Below are positions 17,395-26,299 of a stretch of DNA of 64,000 nucleotides, piece after piece (position 1 is the first letter of the stretch; each line of letters opens with the position of its first letter). The position numbers and the translations under genes were made by a program. Source of the stretch: Hyphomicrobium sp. 99. Its GTDB lineage: Bacteria > Pseudomonadota > Alphaproteobacteria > Rhizobiales > Hyphomicrobiaceae. The notes under the pieces were generated by a model. The model worked only from the letters and a program-made list of their open reading frames with translations, did not search any database and was not told the origin of the DNA. The stretch spans positions 2,863,545-2,927,544 of the forward strand of contig NZ_KQ031382.1 in assembly GCF_000384335.2 (NCBI RefSeq), in the 5' to 3' direction.

Positions 17395-19190
17395 CCCGCC
17401 TTCTCACCATTACCGCTCGCCGGAACAACGCCGCCCGGCGAAATATCGCCGCGAGCAGGATCGGCGCGGCCGACGGCGAACGAGAGGATATCGCGCGCCA
17501 GCAGTGCGGCCGATGCATTGCCGTCTCCGCCGCGCTCGATGACGGTCGCGATGGCGTAGCGCGGCGCATCCGCCGGCTCAAAGCCGATGAAGATTTTCGA
17601 TGCGCCAGACTTGCCTGCAACGATCGGCTTGCCCGCGCCGAGCATGGCCTCATTCGCGGTACCGCCCTCATCGTTGACGACAGCAGCCATACCCTTGCGA
17701 ACGGCGTCGAAGAAGTCCGCCGCGAAAGGAAGCGGACCAAACGCCGGAACGTTCTCTCTCCTATCGATCACCGGATTGACGTTTCGCCCGCTCGCGATGC
17801 GAGCCGCCATCACCGCGAGTTGCAACGGCGTCGCTTGCATATAGCCTTGACCCAACCCCGTCAGCAGCGTCTCACCGCCAAGCCACCCCGCATTGAGGTT
17901 GCCGCGCTTCCAATCCGGGTCCGGAACGAGTCCGGCCTTCTCCTCGCCGAGCCCCACATTCCACGTCGAGCCCAGTCCCATTGCGCGCGCCGCAGTGGCG
18001 ATCCGGGCGATGCCCAAACGGCTTGCCACCTCGCAGAAGAACACTTCGCAGGACGATCGGATTGCCTCGTGAAGCGACAGGATTCCGTGACCGTCATGCT
18101 TCGAGCAGCGATAAATTTCTCCCCGATACGCGTACTGACCATCGCACTGGATGCGTTCACCCGCTGAAAGAACACCTGCTTCGAGCGCCGCAAGCGCCGT
18201 CACGACCACGAACGATGATCCCGGCGAATATTGTCCGGCGATCGCACGATTGAGCAGCGGCTTGTCTTCCGCCTGAACGAGCTTCTGCCAGTCCGCGTCC
18301 GCTATGCCACTCGCAATCGCGCCTGCGTCGAAGCTTGGAACCGAAGCCATGACGACGATGCCGCCGGTCCCGATATCGAGCATCACCGCCGCCGCGCGGA
18401 CCTCACGCTGCATCCGGTCCATCGCAAGCCGCTGCAGCTCGGAATCGATCGTGAGCCTCACGTCTCGTCCCGCAACCGGATCGGTCGTCTCGAGATTGCG
18501 GATAACGCGTCCGCGCGCATCGACCTCGACCTTCTGCGTTCCGCCCGTGCCGCGGAGATCACCGTCAAATCCCAATTCCGCGCCGCTCTTGCCGATGCGC
18601 ATTTCGGGAAGCCGCGCGACGGCATCGTCGTCGATGGCAAACCGTTCGACGCTGCCGACAAATCCCACGACATGAGTGAGTGGAGCACCATCATAATAGC
18701 GGCGACGCAACGCGAAATCGGTGGCTATGCCCGGAAGGCTCGGAGCGTAGAGGTTGAGCTGCGCCACTTGCTCGAAGCTCAAGTCCGAGGCGATCGTCGT
18801 CGCAACATTCCGCCCCTGCTTCCGCGTACGCGCGACAATCTTCGCGATCTCGTCATCCGAAAGCGGCACGATGCGGCTGACACGGCGAAGAACGCCACCG
18901 AGGTTCTTTGCGAGCGCCGGCGTGATCGTGACGCGAAAAACTTGCTCATTATCGGCAAGCAGGCGTCCCGACGCATCGAAAATGCGCCCGCGTTTCGGCG
19001 CTAGCACCTGCAGATTGATGCGGTTGTTTTCGGCGAGCGGCCCGTAGCGGCGCGCGCCGATCACCTGCAGATCAAACACCCGCCAGCCGACAAGCCCGAG
19101 TCCCGCCGCCTGCACACCACCGAGCAACAAGCTTCGCCGCGTGAACTGATCCCCTCGCCCGCGGTCGTCCCCATCGGAGAAATCCGTCAT
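17391..19190 (-). CDS. mrdA: Penicillin-binding protein 2 with degenerate transpeptidase motifs
   Basis: The 599-residue protein has the PBP2 layout: an N-terminal membrane helix (residues 20-40), a dimerisation domain starting NRINLQVLAPKRGRIFDASG, and a transpeptidase domain from about residue 260. All three active-site motifs differ from the family. SxxK reads S325-S-F-V328 (PGSSFVVVTA) where PGSTFK is usual; SxN/SxD reads S380-C-E382; KTG/KSG-T reads K527-S-G-A530. Loss of the SxxK lysine should abolish acylation. The ATG at 19190 overlaps mreD by 4 nt (ATGA); the open frame to 19571 is mreD antiphase. Position and length are those of elongasome PBP2. Confidence 0.9.
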   Translation of the reverse strand: MTDFSDGDDRGRGDQFTRRSLLLGGVQAAGLGLVGWRVFDLQVIGARRYGPLAENNRINLQVLAPKRGRIFDASGRLLADNEQVFRVTITPALAKNLGGVLRRVSRIVPLSDDEIAKIVARTRKQGRNVATTIASDLSFEQVAQLNLYAPSLPGIATDFALRRRYYDGAPLTHVVGFVGSVERFAIDDDAVARLPEMRIGKSGAELGFDGDLRGTGGTQKVEVDARGRVIRNLETTDPVAGRDVRLTIDSELQRLAMDRMQREVRAAAVMLDIGTGGIVVMASVPSFDAGAIASGIADADWQKLVQAEDKPLLNRAIAGQYSPGSSFVVVTALAALEAGVLSAGERIQCDGQYAYRGEIYRCSKHDGHGILSLHEAIRSSCEVFFCEVASRLGIARIATAARAMGLGSTWNVGLGEEKAGLVPDPDWKRGNLNAGWLGGETLLTGLGQGYMQATPLQLAVMAARIASGRNVNPVIDRRENVPAFGPLPFAADFFDAVRKGMAAVVNDEGGTANEAMLGAGKPIVAGKSGASKIFIGFEPADAPRYAIATVIERGGDGNASAALLARDILSFAVGRADPARGDISPGGVVPASGNGEKAG

Positions 19191-19702
19191 CCGCTGCCCC
19201 GCGTGAGACGGATGCCTCGCGAAGTCCTGGATCCGAAGCGCAAAATGCCGAGCAACGGCACGAGCACAAGCGCCGCGAGCATGGTGATCAGCGCGCTCCG
19301 CGCATACGGCTGCCAATCCAGCAATTGCAGAAAATAGAGTGACGCCAAAATCCAGGAGAAGCCCGTCACTGCGATGATTGCAAAAGCAATGAGCGCCATT
19401 CTGCCGATGACTGTCTCGGCGGACGTGCGCGACGCAATGAGCGCCACGACGTACGCAAACAAATACACGAGTGCCCAATAGCCGAGGGGACCCTGCGTTA
19501 GCACGTCGAGCGTCAGGCCCGCGATGAAGATCACCCATTCCGGCAGCCACGCGTCGGGGTCGCGCGTCCACTCATAGATCGCGATGACCGGCAAGAGCGG
19601 CAACACGAAGCGATCTTCAGCCGCCAATCCCCACGGCAGTGCCGCAGCTAGCGTCAGCACCACGACTGAAATGACCGGCATCAAAAAGCGGAGCCACATC
19701 AT
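19187..19702 (-). CDS. mreD: Rod-shape-determining protein MreD
   Basis: The 171-residue protein is a small inner-membrane protein with about five hydrophobic helices. WGLAAEDRFVLPLLPVIAIY and PDAWLPEWVIFIAGLTLDVL followed by GPLGYWALVYLFAY are typical of MreD. It links MreC to the elongation complex. It overlaps mreC upstream and mrdA downstream by 4 nt each, showing tight translational coupling. Sequence conservation in this family is low, so assignment relies on topology and position together. Confidence 0.92.
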   Translation of the reverse strand: MMWLRFLMPVISVVVLTLAAALPWGLAAEDRFVLPLLPVIAIYEWTRDPDAWLPEWVIFIAGLTLDVLTQGPLGYWALVYLFAYVVALIASRTSAETVIGRMALIAFAIIAVTGFSWILASLYFLQLLDWQPYARSALITMLAALVLVPLLGILRFGSRTSRGIRLTRGSG

Positions 19703-20637
19703 TTTGCTTTTCCGGACGGAGGAGCATAGGCAGGCGAAACGGCGTTGCTCGCTTCTCCAGTTGGCTTGCGGTTCGAAAGATCGTCGGAAAGATCCGGAAA
19801 CGGGTCGGCGAAGAAGAGCACGCTCACGTACTCCAGACGATCGAGATCAGCGCGCAACGCAACGCGAGGGTCCGAAAGATTGCCCGCGACCGCGCCGAGA
19901 CGAAGTCCTGCCGGAAAGACCCCGCCCGTGCCCGACGTCGCAACATCGTCGCCGATTGCGATATTCGCTCCGTCTGGAATGTAGATCAGCTTCGGACGGG
20001 AGCTGTTATCTCCGGCCAGAATTGCGCGCACGGCATTGGGCCCGATCCGGACGGGAATTCGGCTGTTGAGATCGGTCGCAAGAAGCACGCGCGCCGCATC
20101 CGGAGCGACATCGACGATCCGCCCGACGAGCCCATCGGCATTGATGACCGGATAGCCCTCTTTCACGTTGCGCTTGCGTCCGGCATCGATCGTGACGCTG
20201 CGCACGAACGCGCCACTCGAATCCGTGATGACGCGGCTTGTGATGAAATCGATCTTCTGCTCGGGGACGACCTTCGCCAACGCCTCGAGACCAGCGACCT
20301 TCCCCTCGAGTTGCTGCGCCCGCCACTTCCAGCTTTCGAGCTTTTGATTTTCCTGTCTGAGGCGCTCGAGCTCGTTCCCGAGGTCGACTTGCGTCGATAT
20401 CGATCGCCCGATCTGGCGGACGGGTTCGGCCGGAATCATCGCGCCTCGCAATACCGGCGTCAGCCACGAAGCAGCCTGCCACCGCACGCCACTCAGCATG
20501 CTATGATCAAGTCGGCTGAGCAGCATCAAACCGGACGCAACGAAGACGAGCAGCAACAGCACCGGACGCACGCGCTTCCCAGGCGCCGCACGATCCGTGC
20601 GCCTTAGAAAAAGATTGTGATCCTTGAGCCGCGTCAT
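19699..20637 (-). CDS. mreC: Rod-shape-determining protein MreC
   Basis: The 312-residue protein has a cytoplasmic N-terminus, one membrane helix (VRPVLLLLVFVASGLMLLSR, residues 20-40), a coiled coil (ELERLRQENQKLESWKWRAQ, residues 85-110) and a periplasmic beta domain containing GYPVINADGLVGRIVDVAPD. MreC dimers line the periplasmic side of the elongation machinery and contact PBP2. The tail (last 40 residues) is Pro/Ser-rich and disordered. It lies 39 bp after mreB and overlaps mreD by 4 nt. Confidence 0.95.
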   Translation of the reverse strand: MTRLKDHNLFLRRTDRAAPGKRVRPVLLLLVFVASGLMLLSRLDHSMLSGVRWQAASWLTPVLRGAMIPAEPVRQIGRSISTQVDLGNELERLRQENQKLESWKWRAQQLEGKVAGLEALAKVVPEQKIDFITSRVITDSSGAFVRSVTIDAGRKRNVKEGYPVINADGLVGRIVDVAPDAARVLLATDLNSRIPVRIGPNAVRAILAGDNSSRPKLIYIPDGANIAIGDDVATSGTGGVFPAGLRLGAVAGNLSDPRVALRADLDRLEYVSVLFFADPFPDLSDDLSNRKPTGEASNAVSPAYAPPSGKAK

Positions 20638-20676
20638 GCCGTTTGTCCGCTGCTCTTGAGCCGCTTCGCGCGCAGT

Positions 20677-21717
20677 TCAGGGCCTGATCAAAAGATGCTC
20701 GCGCTCCTTGAGCGTGCGCAGTATCGCCGCGGTACCCACAATAACGCATTGCTCGGGCACTTCGGGTAAATGAACTTTGACGCCGACCCTGCGCTCGATT
20801 TCCTCGTCGAGCTTCGTCAGTTTCGCGCCGCCGCCCGAAAGATAGATGCCGCGCTCGCAGATATCGGTCGAAATTTCCGGCGGCAGATCCTCGATCGCGT
20901 GCTGAATGAATTCAGCGATCTGCTCGACGGTTCCTTCGAGAGCTTCGGCAATATCGTGCGGCCCGAGAATGACCGTCTTCGCCTTACCCTCTTTGATCTC
21001 CCGGCCGCGAATGACAATCTCCGCCGTCTCGCCGTTGATGATGCGCGACGCCGAACCCGCCTCGATCTTGATGCGCTCGGCGTTCGCTTCCCCGATCAAC
21101 AGCTGATGCTTGCGCCGAACGAAACGCACTATGGCATCGTCCATCGCATTGCCGCCGCAGCGTATCGACCGCGCCTGCACGACGCCGCCAAGCGAGAGGA
21201 CCGCGACATCGGTCGTCCCGCCGCCGATATCGACGACCATCGAACCTTTGGGCTCGTCGATCGGCAAACCGGCGCCGATCGCCGCCGCGACGGGCTCCTC
21301 GACGAGAAACACCTTTCGCGCACCGGCCGATAGCGCCGTCTCATAAACCGCGCGCCGCTCCACCGGCGTCGCCCCGGCCGGTACACAAATCAATATCTGT
21401 GGACGAACGAATTCGATGAGCGACTTCGTGCGGCCGATGAACTGGCGCAGCATCTCTTCCGTCGCGACGAAATCGGCAATGACGCCGTCGCGCAGCGGCC
21501 GGATCGTCTCGATGCTTTCCGGCGTCCGGCCGAGCATCTGCTTCGCCTTCTCGCCGACGGCCAGAACATCACGAACGCCGCCGCGTGAGCGAATGGCGAC
21601 GACGGACGGTTCGTTGATGATGACGCCACGCCCCTCCACGTAGACGAGCGTGTTCGCGGTGCCGAGATCGATAGCGATGTTGTCGGAGATGACGCTGCTG
21701 AAGCCTAAACCGAACAT
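20677..21717 (-). CDS. mreB: Actin-like rod-shape protein MreB
   Basis: The 346-residue protein begins MFGLGFSSVISDNIAIDLGT, which sets the ATG at 21717; the open frame to 21897 adds unrelated sequence. Phosphate-1 (IDLGTANTLVYVEGRGV), phosphate-2 (VVDIGGGTTDVAVLSLGG) and adenosine (YLSGGGAKLTKLDEEI) motifs of the actin fold are all present, as is the N-terminal membrane-binding segment. MreB filaments guide lateral wall synthesis. It is the first gene of the operon; its promoter must lie in 21718-21923, after leuA. Confidence 0.97.
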   Translation of the reverse strand: MFGLGFSSVISDNIAIDLGTANTLVYVEGRGVIINEPSVVAIRSRGGVRDVLAVGEKAKQMLGRTPESIETIRPLRDGVIADFVATEEMLRQFIGRTKSLIEFVRPQILICVPAGATPVERRAVYETALSAGARKVFLVEEPVAAAIGAGLPIDEPKGSMVVDIGGGTTDVAVLSLGGVVQARSIRCGGNAMDDAIVRFVRRKHQLLIGEANAERIKIEAGSASRIINGETAEIVIRGREIKEGKAKTVILGPHDIAEALEGTVEQIAEFIQHAIEDLPPEISTDICERGIYLSGGGAKLTKLDEEIERRVGVKVHLPEVPEQCVIVGTAAILRTLKEREHLLIRP

Positions 21718-21923
21718 TCGCGAACCTGGCCTACTTTGTGCCGCCGAGCTTATGAAGTGGACGGCGGTATACAAGATTGCCGCTCTGTCCAAAGCAAGGC
21801 TTCTCACCAGATGGTAACCTGCGATGGCGGCTTTCCATATACCCCCAAACGGACACCGGGGCAGCGTACAGTGATTGCTGCACGCCACCCCGGCCAAATT
21901 AAGCGAAAACTGGCTCTATTCCT

Positions 21924-23504
21924 CTAAACCGCCTGCTGAGCCTGGGCGGTTTTCTGCCGCTTGACGACAAGCTTGTTGAGGGCCGCGACAAACGCCCGGG
22001 CTGAAGCGACGAGCGTATCGGGATCGGCCGCACGCCCCGTGGCGACCCGGCCATCCTCCTCGAGACGCACCGACACTTCCGCTTGCGCATCCGTGCCCTC
22101 CGTCACCGCGTGCACCTGATAGAGATCGAGGCGAGCATTGTGCGGGAAGAGCAGCTTGATCGCATTGAAAGTTGCATCGACTGGCCCGTTACCGGCGCTC
22201 TGCACCGTCTTCGACTGACCGTCGATGTCGAGCGTCAGCGTCGCCGATTGCGGACCCATCGTTCCCGCAATCACGGTCAAAGCCGTGACCTTCACCCGGT
22301 CGTTGATGTGCGCCATGCCGTCGTCGACCAGCGCCTCGATGTCTTCGTCGTAGATGTGCTTCTTCCGGTCGGCGAGCGCCTTGAAGCGATTGAAGGCATC
22401 CTCCATCGCATTGTCGCCGAGCGTATAGCCGAGCTCTTTCAGCTTCGACTTGAACGCCGCGCGCCCCGAATGCTTGCCCATGACCAGCGAGGATTTCCCG
22501 ACGCCGACGGATTCCGGCGTCATGATCTCATAGGTCTCGGTGTTCTTCAGAACGCCGTCCTGATGGATGCCGCTCTCGTGCGCGAACGCGTTCCGGCCGA
22601 CGATGGCCTTGTTGTATTGCACCGGAAAGTTCGTCACTGCTGAAACGAGCTTCGAAGCCCGCGACAGCATCTCGGATTTGATGCCCGTGCTGTACGGCAT
22701 CAGATCGTGACGCGTGCGAATGGCCATAACGATCTCTTCGAGCGCGGCGTTGCCCGCCCGTTCGCCAAGACCATTGATCGTGCATTCGATTTGCCGCGCC
22801 CCCGCCCGAACGCCCGCCAGCGAGTTGGCGACGGCGAGGCCTAAATCGTCGTGGCAGTGGGTCGAGATGATGACCTTGTCCATGCCAGGAACGCGCGTTT
22901 TGAGCATCGTGATGAGGTCGAAATACTCCTCCGGCAACGCGTAGCCGACGGTATCGGGAATGTTGATCGTCGTCGCGCCGGCCTTGATCGCCGCTTCCAC
23001 GACCCGGCAGAGATAATCATGCTCGGTGCGCGTCGCGTCCATCGCGCTCCATTCGACATCGTCGGTGTAGCCGCGCGCGCGTGTTACCGACGCCACGACC
23101 CGCTCGTAAACCTGCTCCTGCGTCAGCTGCAGCTGATGCTGGCGGTGCAGCGGCGACGTGCCGATGAACGTATGAATACGGCCGCGCTTCGCTGGCTTGA
23201 TCGCTTCGCCCGCGCGGTCGATGTCGTTGAAGTTCGCGCGTGCCAAGCCGCAGATGACCGATTGCTTCGCGAGCTTGGCGATTTCCGTCACCGCCTCGAA
23301 GTCGCCCTCCGACGCGATGGGAAAACCGGCCTCGATAACGTCGACGCCCATCGTGTCGAGAAGCTCAGCGACCTGCAGCTTCTCCTCGAACGTCATCGTC
23401 GCGCCGGGGCACTGCTCGCCGTCGCGCAAGGTTGTATCGAAAATTATGATTTTATCGTCTTCGCGCTTCGCCGCTGCCGGCGCGCCTTTGATTTCGGAAG
23501 TCAT
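21924..23504 (-). CDS. leuA: 2-isopropylmalate synthase
   Basis: The 526-residue enzyme condenses acetyl-CoA with 2-ketoisovalerate, the first committed step of leucine synthesis. The TIM-barrel part has FDTTLRDGEQCPGATM and the metal-binding HCH of ISTHCHDDLGLAVANSLAGV; NGLGERAGNAALEE and the KHSGRAAFKSKLKELG segment follow. Residues 400-510 form the C-terminal leucine-feedback domain. The ATG at 23504 fits the family; the frame extends to 23591 over the leader hairpin. Upstream lie a Leu-rich leader ORF and an inverted repeat that suggest attenuation. Confidence 0.97.
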   Translation of the reverse strand: MTSEIKGAPAAAKREDDKIIIFDTTLRDGEQCPGATMTFEEKLQVAELLDTMGVDVIEAGFPIASEGDFEAVTEIAKLAKQSVICGLARANFNDIDRAGEAIKPAKRGRIHTFIGTSPLHRQHQLQLTQEQVYERVVASVTRARGYTDDVEWSAMDATRTEHDYLCRVVEAAIKAGATTINIPDTVGYALPEEYFDLITMLKTRVPGMDKVIISTHCHDDLGLAVANSLAGVRAGARQIECTINGLGERAGNAALEEIVMAIRTRHDLMPYSTGIKSEMLSRASKLVSAVTNFPVQYNKAIVGRNAFAHESGIHQDGVLKNTETYEIMTPESVGVGKSSLVMGKHSGRAAFKSKLKELGYTLGDNAMEDAFNRFKALADRKKHIYDEDIEALVDDGMAHINDRVKVTALTVIAGTMGPQSATLTLDIDGQSKTVQSAGNGPVDATFNAIKLLFPHNARLDLYQVHAVTEGTDAQAEVSVRLEEDGRVATGRAADPDTLVASARAFVAALNKLVVKRQKTAQAQQAV

Positions 23505-23580
23505 TGCTTTTTCATCCTTTGCCGGGCGACTCTTCAGTCTGCCACGATCGCTATCAAGCTCAATTTGTTGACCGTCTGAT

Positions 23581-23628
23581 CCCCTGGGCACGAACCCGGC
23601 GACGGCCGGGCGTCATGCGGCCCAGGGG
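23581..23628 (-). promoter_or_regulatory. Inverted-repeat attenuator upstream of leuA
   Basis: CCCCTGGGC (23581-23589) and GCCCAGGGG (23620-23628) form a perfect 9-bp outer stem. Inside it, CCCGGC (23595-23600) and GCCGGG (23605-23610) form a 6-bp hairpin with loop GACG. The promoter-proximal arm of the outer stem overlaps the last codons of the Leu-rich leader ORF, so a ribosome on the leader would disrupt it. There is no U-run after the stem, so the effect could be on translation or Rho access rather than intrinsic termination. Confidence 0.6.
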
Positions 23629-23669
23629 CCGGTAAGGAGCAGCGAAAACAGGGACTTAGGCGCGATCAT
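23613..23669 (-). CDS. Putative leucine leader peptide (18 aa)
   Basis: The short frame encodes MIAPKSLFSLLLTGPWAA, with four Leu in a stretch of six residues (L-F-S-L-L-L), ending at a TGA inside the leuA leader inverted repeat. It starts 165 bases upstream of leuA. Leu-rich leader peptides upstream of leucine genes act by ribosome stalling when charged tRNA-Leu is scarce. The ribosome site is weak, and a 38-residue in-frame version from an upstream ATG is possible. It is too short for routine gene calling, so confidence is moderate. Confidence 0.6.
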   Translation of the reverse strand: MIAPKSLFSLLLTGPWAA

Positions 23670-23958
23670 GCGGCTGCGATTGCGCGAAGCAAACGTAAAA
23701 GGTGCAGCAATGTCGGTCGCGCGCGCCATGAAGGCAGAGGTCCGATAAGTGGAACCGGTTCCGGTCGAACAATTCAATCGAGGGGTGAATAACCGATATG
23801 GCTCCCGAAAATCAAGCCGTTCCGCCGCCGCGGCGCAATCGCAGCGACAAAACCCGGCGCCTGCGGCAATATTCGTCGCTGTCCAACGGATAACGGGCGC
23901 TAAACCCGTAAGAACCGCCACAGCGGCAGATCGAGAGCATTTGGGGGGAAAAGATCAC

Positions 23959-24525
23959 GTGACCGCAGCCATTGAGCCATCTACCGAAGCGACAGCATAT
24001 CCGCCAGCCCTCGTCGCGCTGCACTGGATCACGGCGTTGGCCTTCGTCGCAGTGTTCGCAGCCGTCGAGTTTCACGAATATTTTCCAAAAGGCGATCCGA
24101 CGCGTGATCTGCTGATGCTCGCCCACAAATCGCTGGGCATCACAATCCTGCTCCTGGTGATCGTCCGCCTGTTCGTCCGGAGCCGTGTAACAGCCCCACG
24201 GATCATCCCCTTGCCTCCGGCCTGGCAGACCGGCATTGCCCACCTCACCCACACCCTGCTCTACGCTGCGATGTTGGCGCTGCCGCTGCTCGGCTGGCTG
24301 ATGTCGAACGCTGCGGGCCGGCCGGCGCCCTTTTTCGGGCTCGAGCTGCCCTATCTCATCGGCGAAAATAAAGACCTCGCGCGTCCCCTGAAGGAGATGC
24401 ACGAGCTGATCGGCAACGTGCTCTATTATGTCATCGGGCTGCACGCCATCGCGGCGCTGGTTCATCACCACGTCTTCAAGGACAACACGCTGTCCCGCAT
24501 GTTGCCGGTTGGGACGCGCAAATAA
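23959..24525 (+). CDS. Cytochrome b561 family protein
   Basis: The 188-residue protein is a four-helix di-heme membrane cytochrome. PALVALHWITALAFVAVFAA carries the first heme His; LAHKSLGITILLLVIVRL, LTHTLLYAAMLALPLLGWL and LHAIAALVHHHVFKDNTL carry the others. Family members pass electrons between quinol and periplasmic acceptors or remove superoxide. The GTG at 23959 is chosen because a GGGGGGA precedes it and family homology begins there; the open frame reaches back to 23749 but that part is Arg/Ser-rich and overlaps the leuA control region on the other strand. Confidence 0.88.
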   Translation: MTAAIEPSTEATAYPPALVALHWITALAFVAVFAAVEFHEYFPKGDPTRDLLMLAHKSLGITILLLVIVRLFVRSRVTAPRIIPLPPAWQTGIAHLTHTLLYAAMLALPLLGWLMSNAAGRPAPFFGLELPYLIGENKDLARPLKEMHELIGNVLYYVIGLHAIAALVHHHVFKDNTLSRMLPVGTRK

Positions 24526-24529
24526 GATC

Positions 24530-25441
24530 TCAGATCTTGAGGGTTCCCTCGGCGACGCGCACGGCATAGCCGCCGATGCGCACGCCCTCGAGCTTGCCGC
24601 GCGCGACCGTCATCGTCAGCGAGATCGCGCTCGGCCGGCCCATTTCGAAACCCTGCTCGATGCCACGCTTATGCATGCCGTCGGTCAGCCCGTCGAACTC
24701 CTGGATGACATGGGCGAAGCTCGCCGCAGCCGACCCTGTCGCCGGATCTTCGCCGAGGCCCATATCCGGCGCGAACATCCGCGCATGAAACGCCGATTGG
24801 CCGCGCACACACTGCCGCGTGTAGAGATAAACACCGTTGACGCCACGATCGGTGAACGCCCGCGCCCAATGCTGCGGAGAAATGCGCACCTTCGCCATCG
24901 CCTCGAGATTTGAGACCGGCACGAAGGCGAACGACGGCGCGCTTCTCACGAGCGTCGGCTTGTGATTTTCGAAGGTGATCTCGCTCGGAATGAGACCTAC
25001 CGCCGCCGCGATCTGCTCGGGCTCCGACATGATTTCGGGAACGCAGCTGAGCTTTGGCGCATCGAACTCTCCGAACGACGCCCCGCCCGCGCGCATGCGG
25101 ACGCCAACGCGCAGGCTGCCGATCTCTTCCTCGAGCGCGATGATCGCATCGCTCTCGCCGTTCCCGAGCAACGCGCGAAGCTCGGCCAGAAGCACCGCCG
25201 TGCCGATCGTCGGATGACCGGCGAACGGCAACTCCCGGCTCGGCGTGAAAATGCGGATGCGCGCCGTATGTCCTGGGCTCGTCGTCGTCAACACGAACAC
25301 CGTCTCCGAGAGATTGAATTCCCGGGCAATGGTCTGCATGTCGGTGGCGCTCAGCCGATCGGCTCCAAGCACCACTGCGAGCGGATTGCCGCCGAACGGC
25401 CGTTCCGTGAAAACGTCAAGGACATGATACGTGAGCGTCAT
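24530..25441 (-). CDS. PhzF family isomerase/epimerase
   Basis: The 303-residue protein shows the PhzF fold: YHVLDVFTERPFGGNPLAVV at the start, the catalytic Glu region FNLSETVFVL, RIFTPSRELPFAGHPTIGTA, and the C-terminal DMGLGEDPATGSAAASFAHV. PhzF-type enzymes isomerise or epimerise small acids without a cofactor. No phenazine genes are near, so this is a general-metabolism member of unknown substrate. It converges on the cytochrome b561 gene with 4 bp between the stops. Confidence 0.92.
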   Translation of the reverse strand: MTLTYHVLDVFTERPFGGNPLAVVLGADRLSATDMQTIAREFNLSETVFVLTTTSPGHTARIRIFTPSRELPFAGHPTIGTAVLLAELRALLGNGESDAIIALEEEIGSLRVGVRMRAGGASFGEFDAPKLSCVPEIMSEPEQIAAAVGLIPSEITFENHKPTLVRSAPSFAFVPVSNLEAMAKVRISPQHWARAFTDRGVNGVYLYTRQCVRGQSAFHARMFAPDMGLGEDPATGSAAASFAHVIQEFDGLTDGMHKRGIEQGFEMGRPSAISLTMTVARGKLEGVRIGGYAVRVAEGTLKI

Positions 25442-25555
25442 CGTGCGCCGTACTCCCCGCTGCTGCGCTCAAGCCGGCGTACGACCGCGTGAGCGGCGGC
25501 ACCATGCGGCAAGCATCACGTCCCGCCAAGCCCTTTTTCGCCTCGCGGAAGCGTC

Positions 25556-26299
25556 TCAGCGCGCGGCGAAAAGCGCTTCGAGCAGCACGCGCGCGTAGGG
25601 CAGCATCTTGAGATCCGCGATGTCGGCCAGCCTTGCGACAGGAATGATCGATTCCAATTCCGGATCGTCGCTCGTCGCGTTGTGTTCATCGACGAGCCTC
25701 AAAATATCAGCCGTCGAAAGCGATGCATTGAACTGGAGCCCGAAACACAATTGCGTACCGGACCGCGCAACGATGAACCCGTCCTCGCGTTCGATGTGGT
25801 TCGCGACCACTCCGAGTTCTTCCGCAACTTCCCGTGCGATGCTGCGCGCGATGTCGATCGTTCCGTCAGGCTGCACATCGCGCGGATCGATGAAGCCCGA
25901 CGGTAGACAGGCGAAGCCATAGTTGACGTTCCCTGGTCTTTGCTGCGCCAGCAGAATGTCGCCGTCCGAAGTGCGAATGATCGCAGAACCAAAGCCGTCG
26001 AGAACGCAGGCGTCGGGATAGCCGCCGAGCCGCCAGTAGAGATAGCTTTTGAAATCCGTTCTGGTCAGCGTTGCTTCGAGCACGCCATTAACGAAACGTA
26101 CACTGTCGATCAAATGCACGATGCCGTTGAAGTACGAGGAATTGGATTTGGTCGCCGTCTGCCAATGTAAGTCGATCTCGGCCGCATGCTCGTGAGCAAA
26201 TGGCCAAGGCTCACCGGAGAGTTTCAGCGAACAACTCGAAACCGATTTAACGCCGTTGGCAAAGGGAAAGCCGGCATCCGGCATCACGCGCGCTTTCAC
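25556..26299 (-). CDS. NUDIX-domain hydrolase with atypical Nudix box
   Basis: The 247-residue protein has a Nudix domain in its C-terminal two thirds. The box reads GFIDPRDVQPDGTIDIARSI then AREVAEELGV. Compared with G-x5-E-x7-REUxEExGU there are seven extra residues between the Gly and REVAEELG, and the first Glu is not conserved, while the REVAEELG half is intact. Residues 1-90 are an N-terminal domain of unknown function. The GTG at 26299 or the ATG at 26284 could be the start. The substrate is unknown. Confidence 0.8.
   Translation of the reverse strand: MKARVMPDAGFPFANGVKSVSSCSLKLSGEPWPFAHEHAAEIDLHWQTATKSNSSYFNGIVHLIDSVRFVNGVLEATLTRTDFKSYLYWRLGGYPDACVLDGFGSAIIRTSDGDILLAQQRPGNVNYGFACLPSGFIDPRDVQPDGTIDIARSIAREVAEELGVVANHIEREDGFIVARSGTQLCFGLQFNASLSTADILRLVDEHNATSDDPELESIIPVARLADIADLKMLPYARVLLEALFAAR

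Noticed and set aside
17391..19571. N-terminal extension of PBP2 to 19571
   Set aside because: The extra residues are antiphase mreD sequence; the ATGA overlap at 19190 is the natural start.
23751..23762. Perfect palindrome GGAACCGGTTCC upstream of the leuA leader
   Set aside because: Could be an operator, but nothing links it to a regulator and a 12-bp palindrome in GC-rich DNA is not rare.
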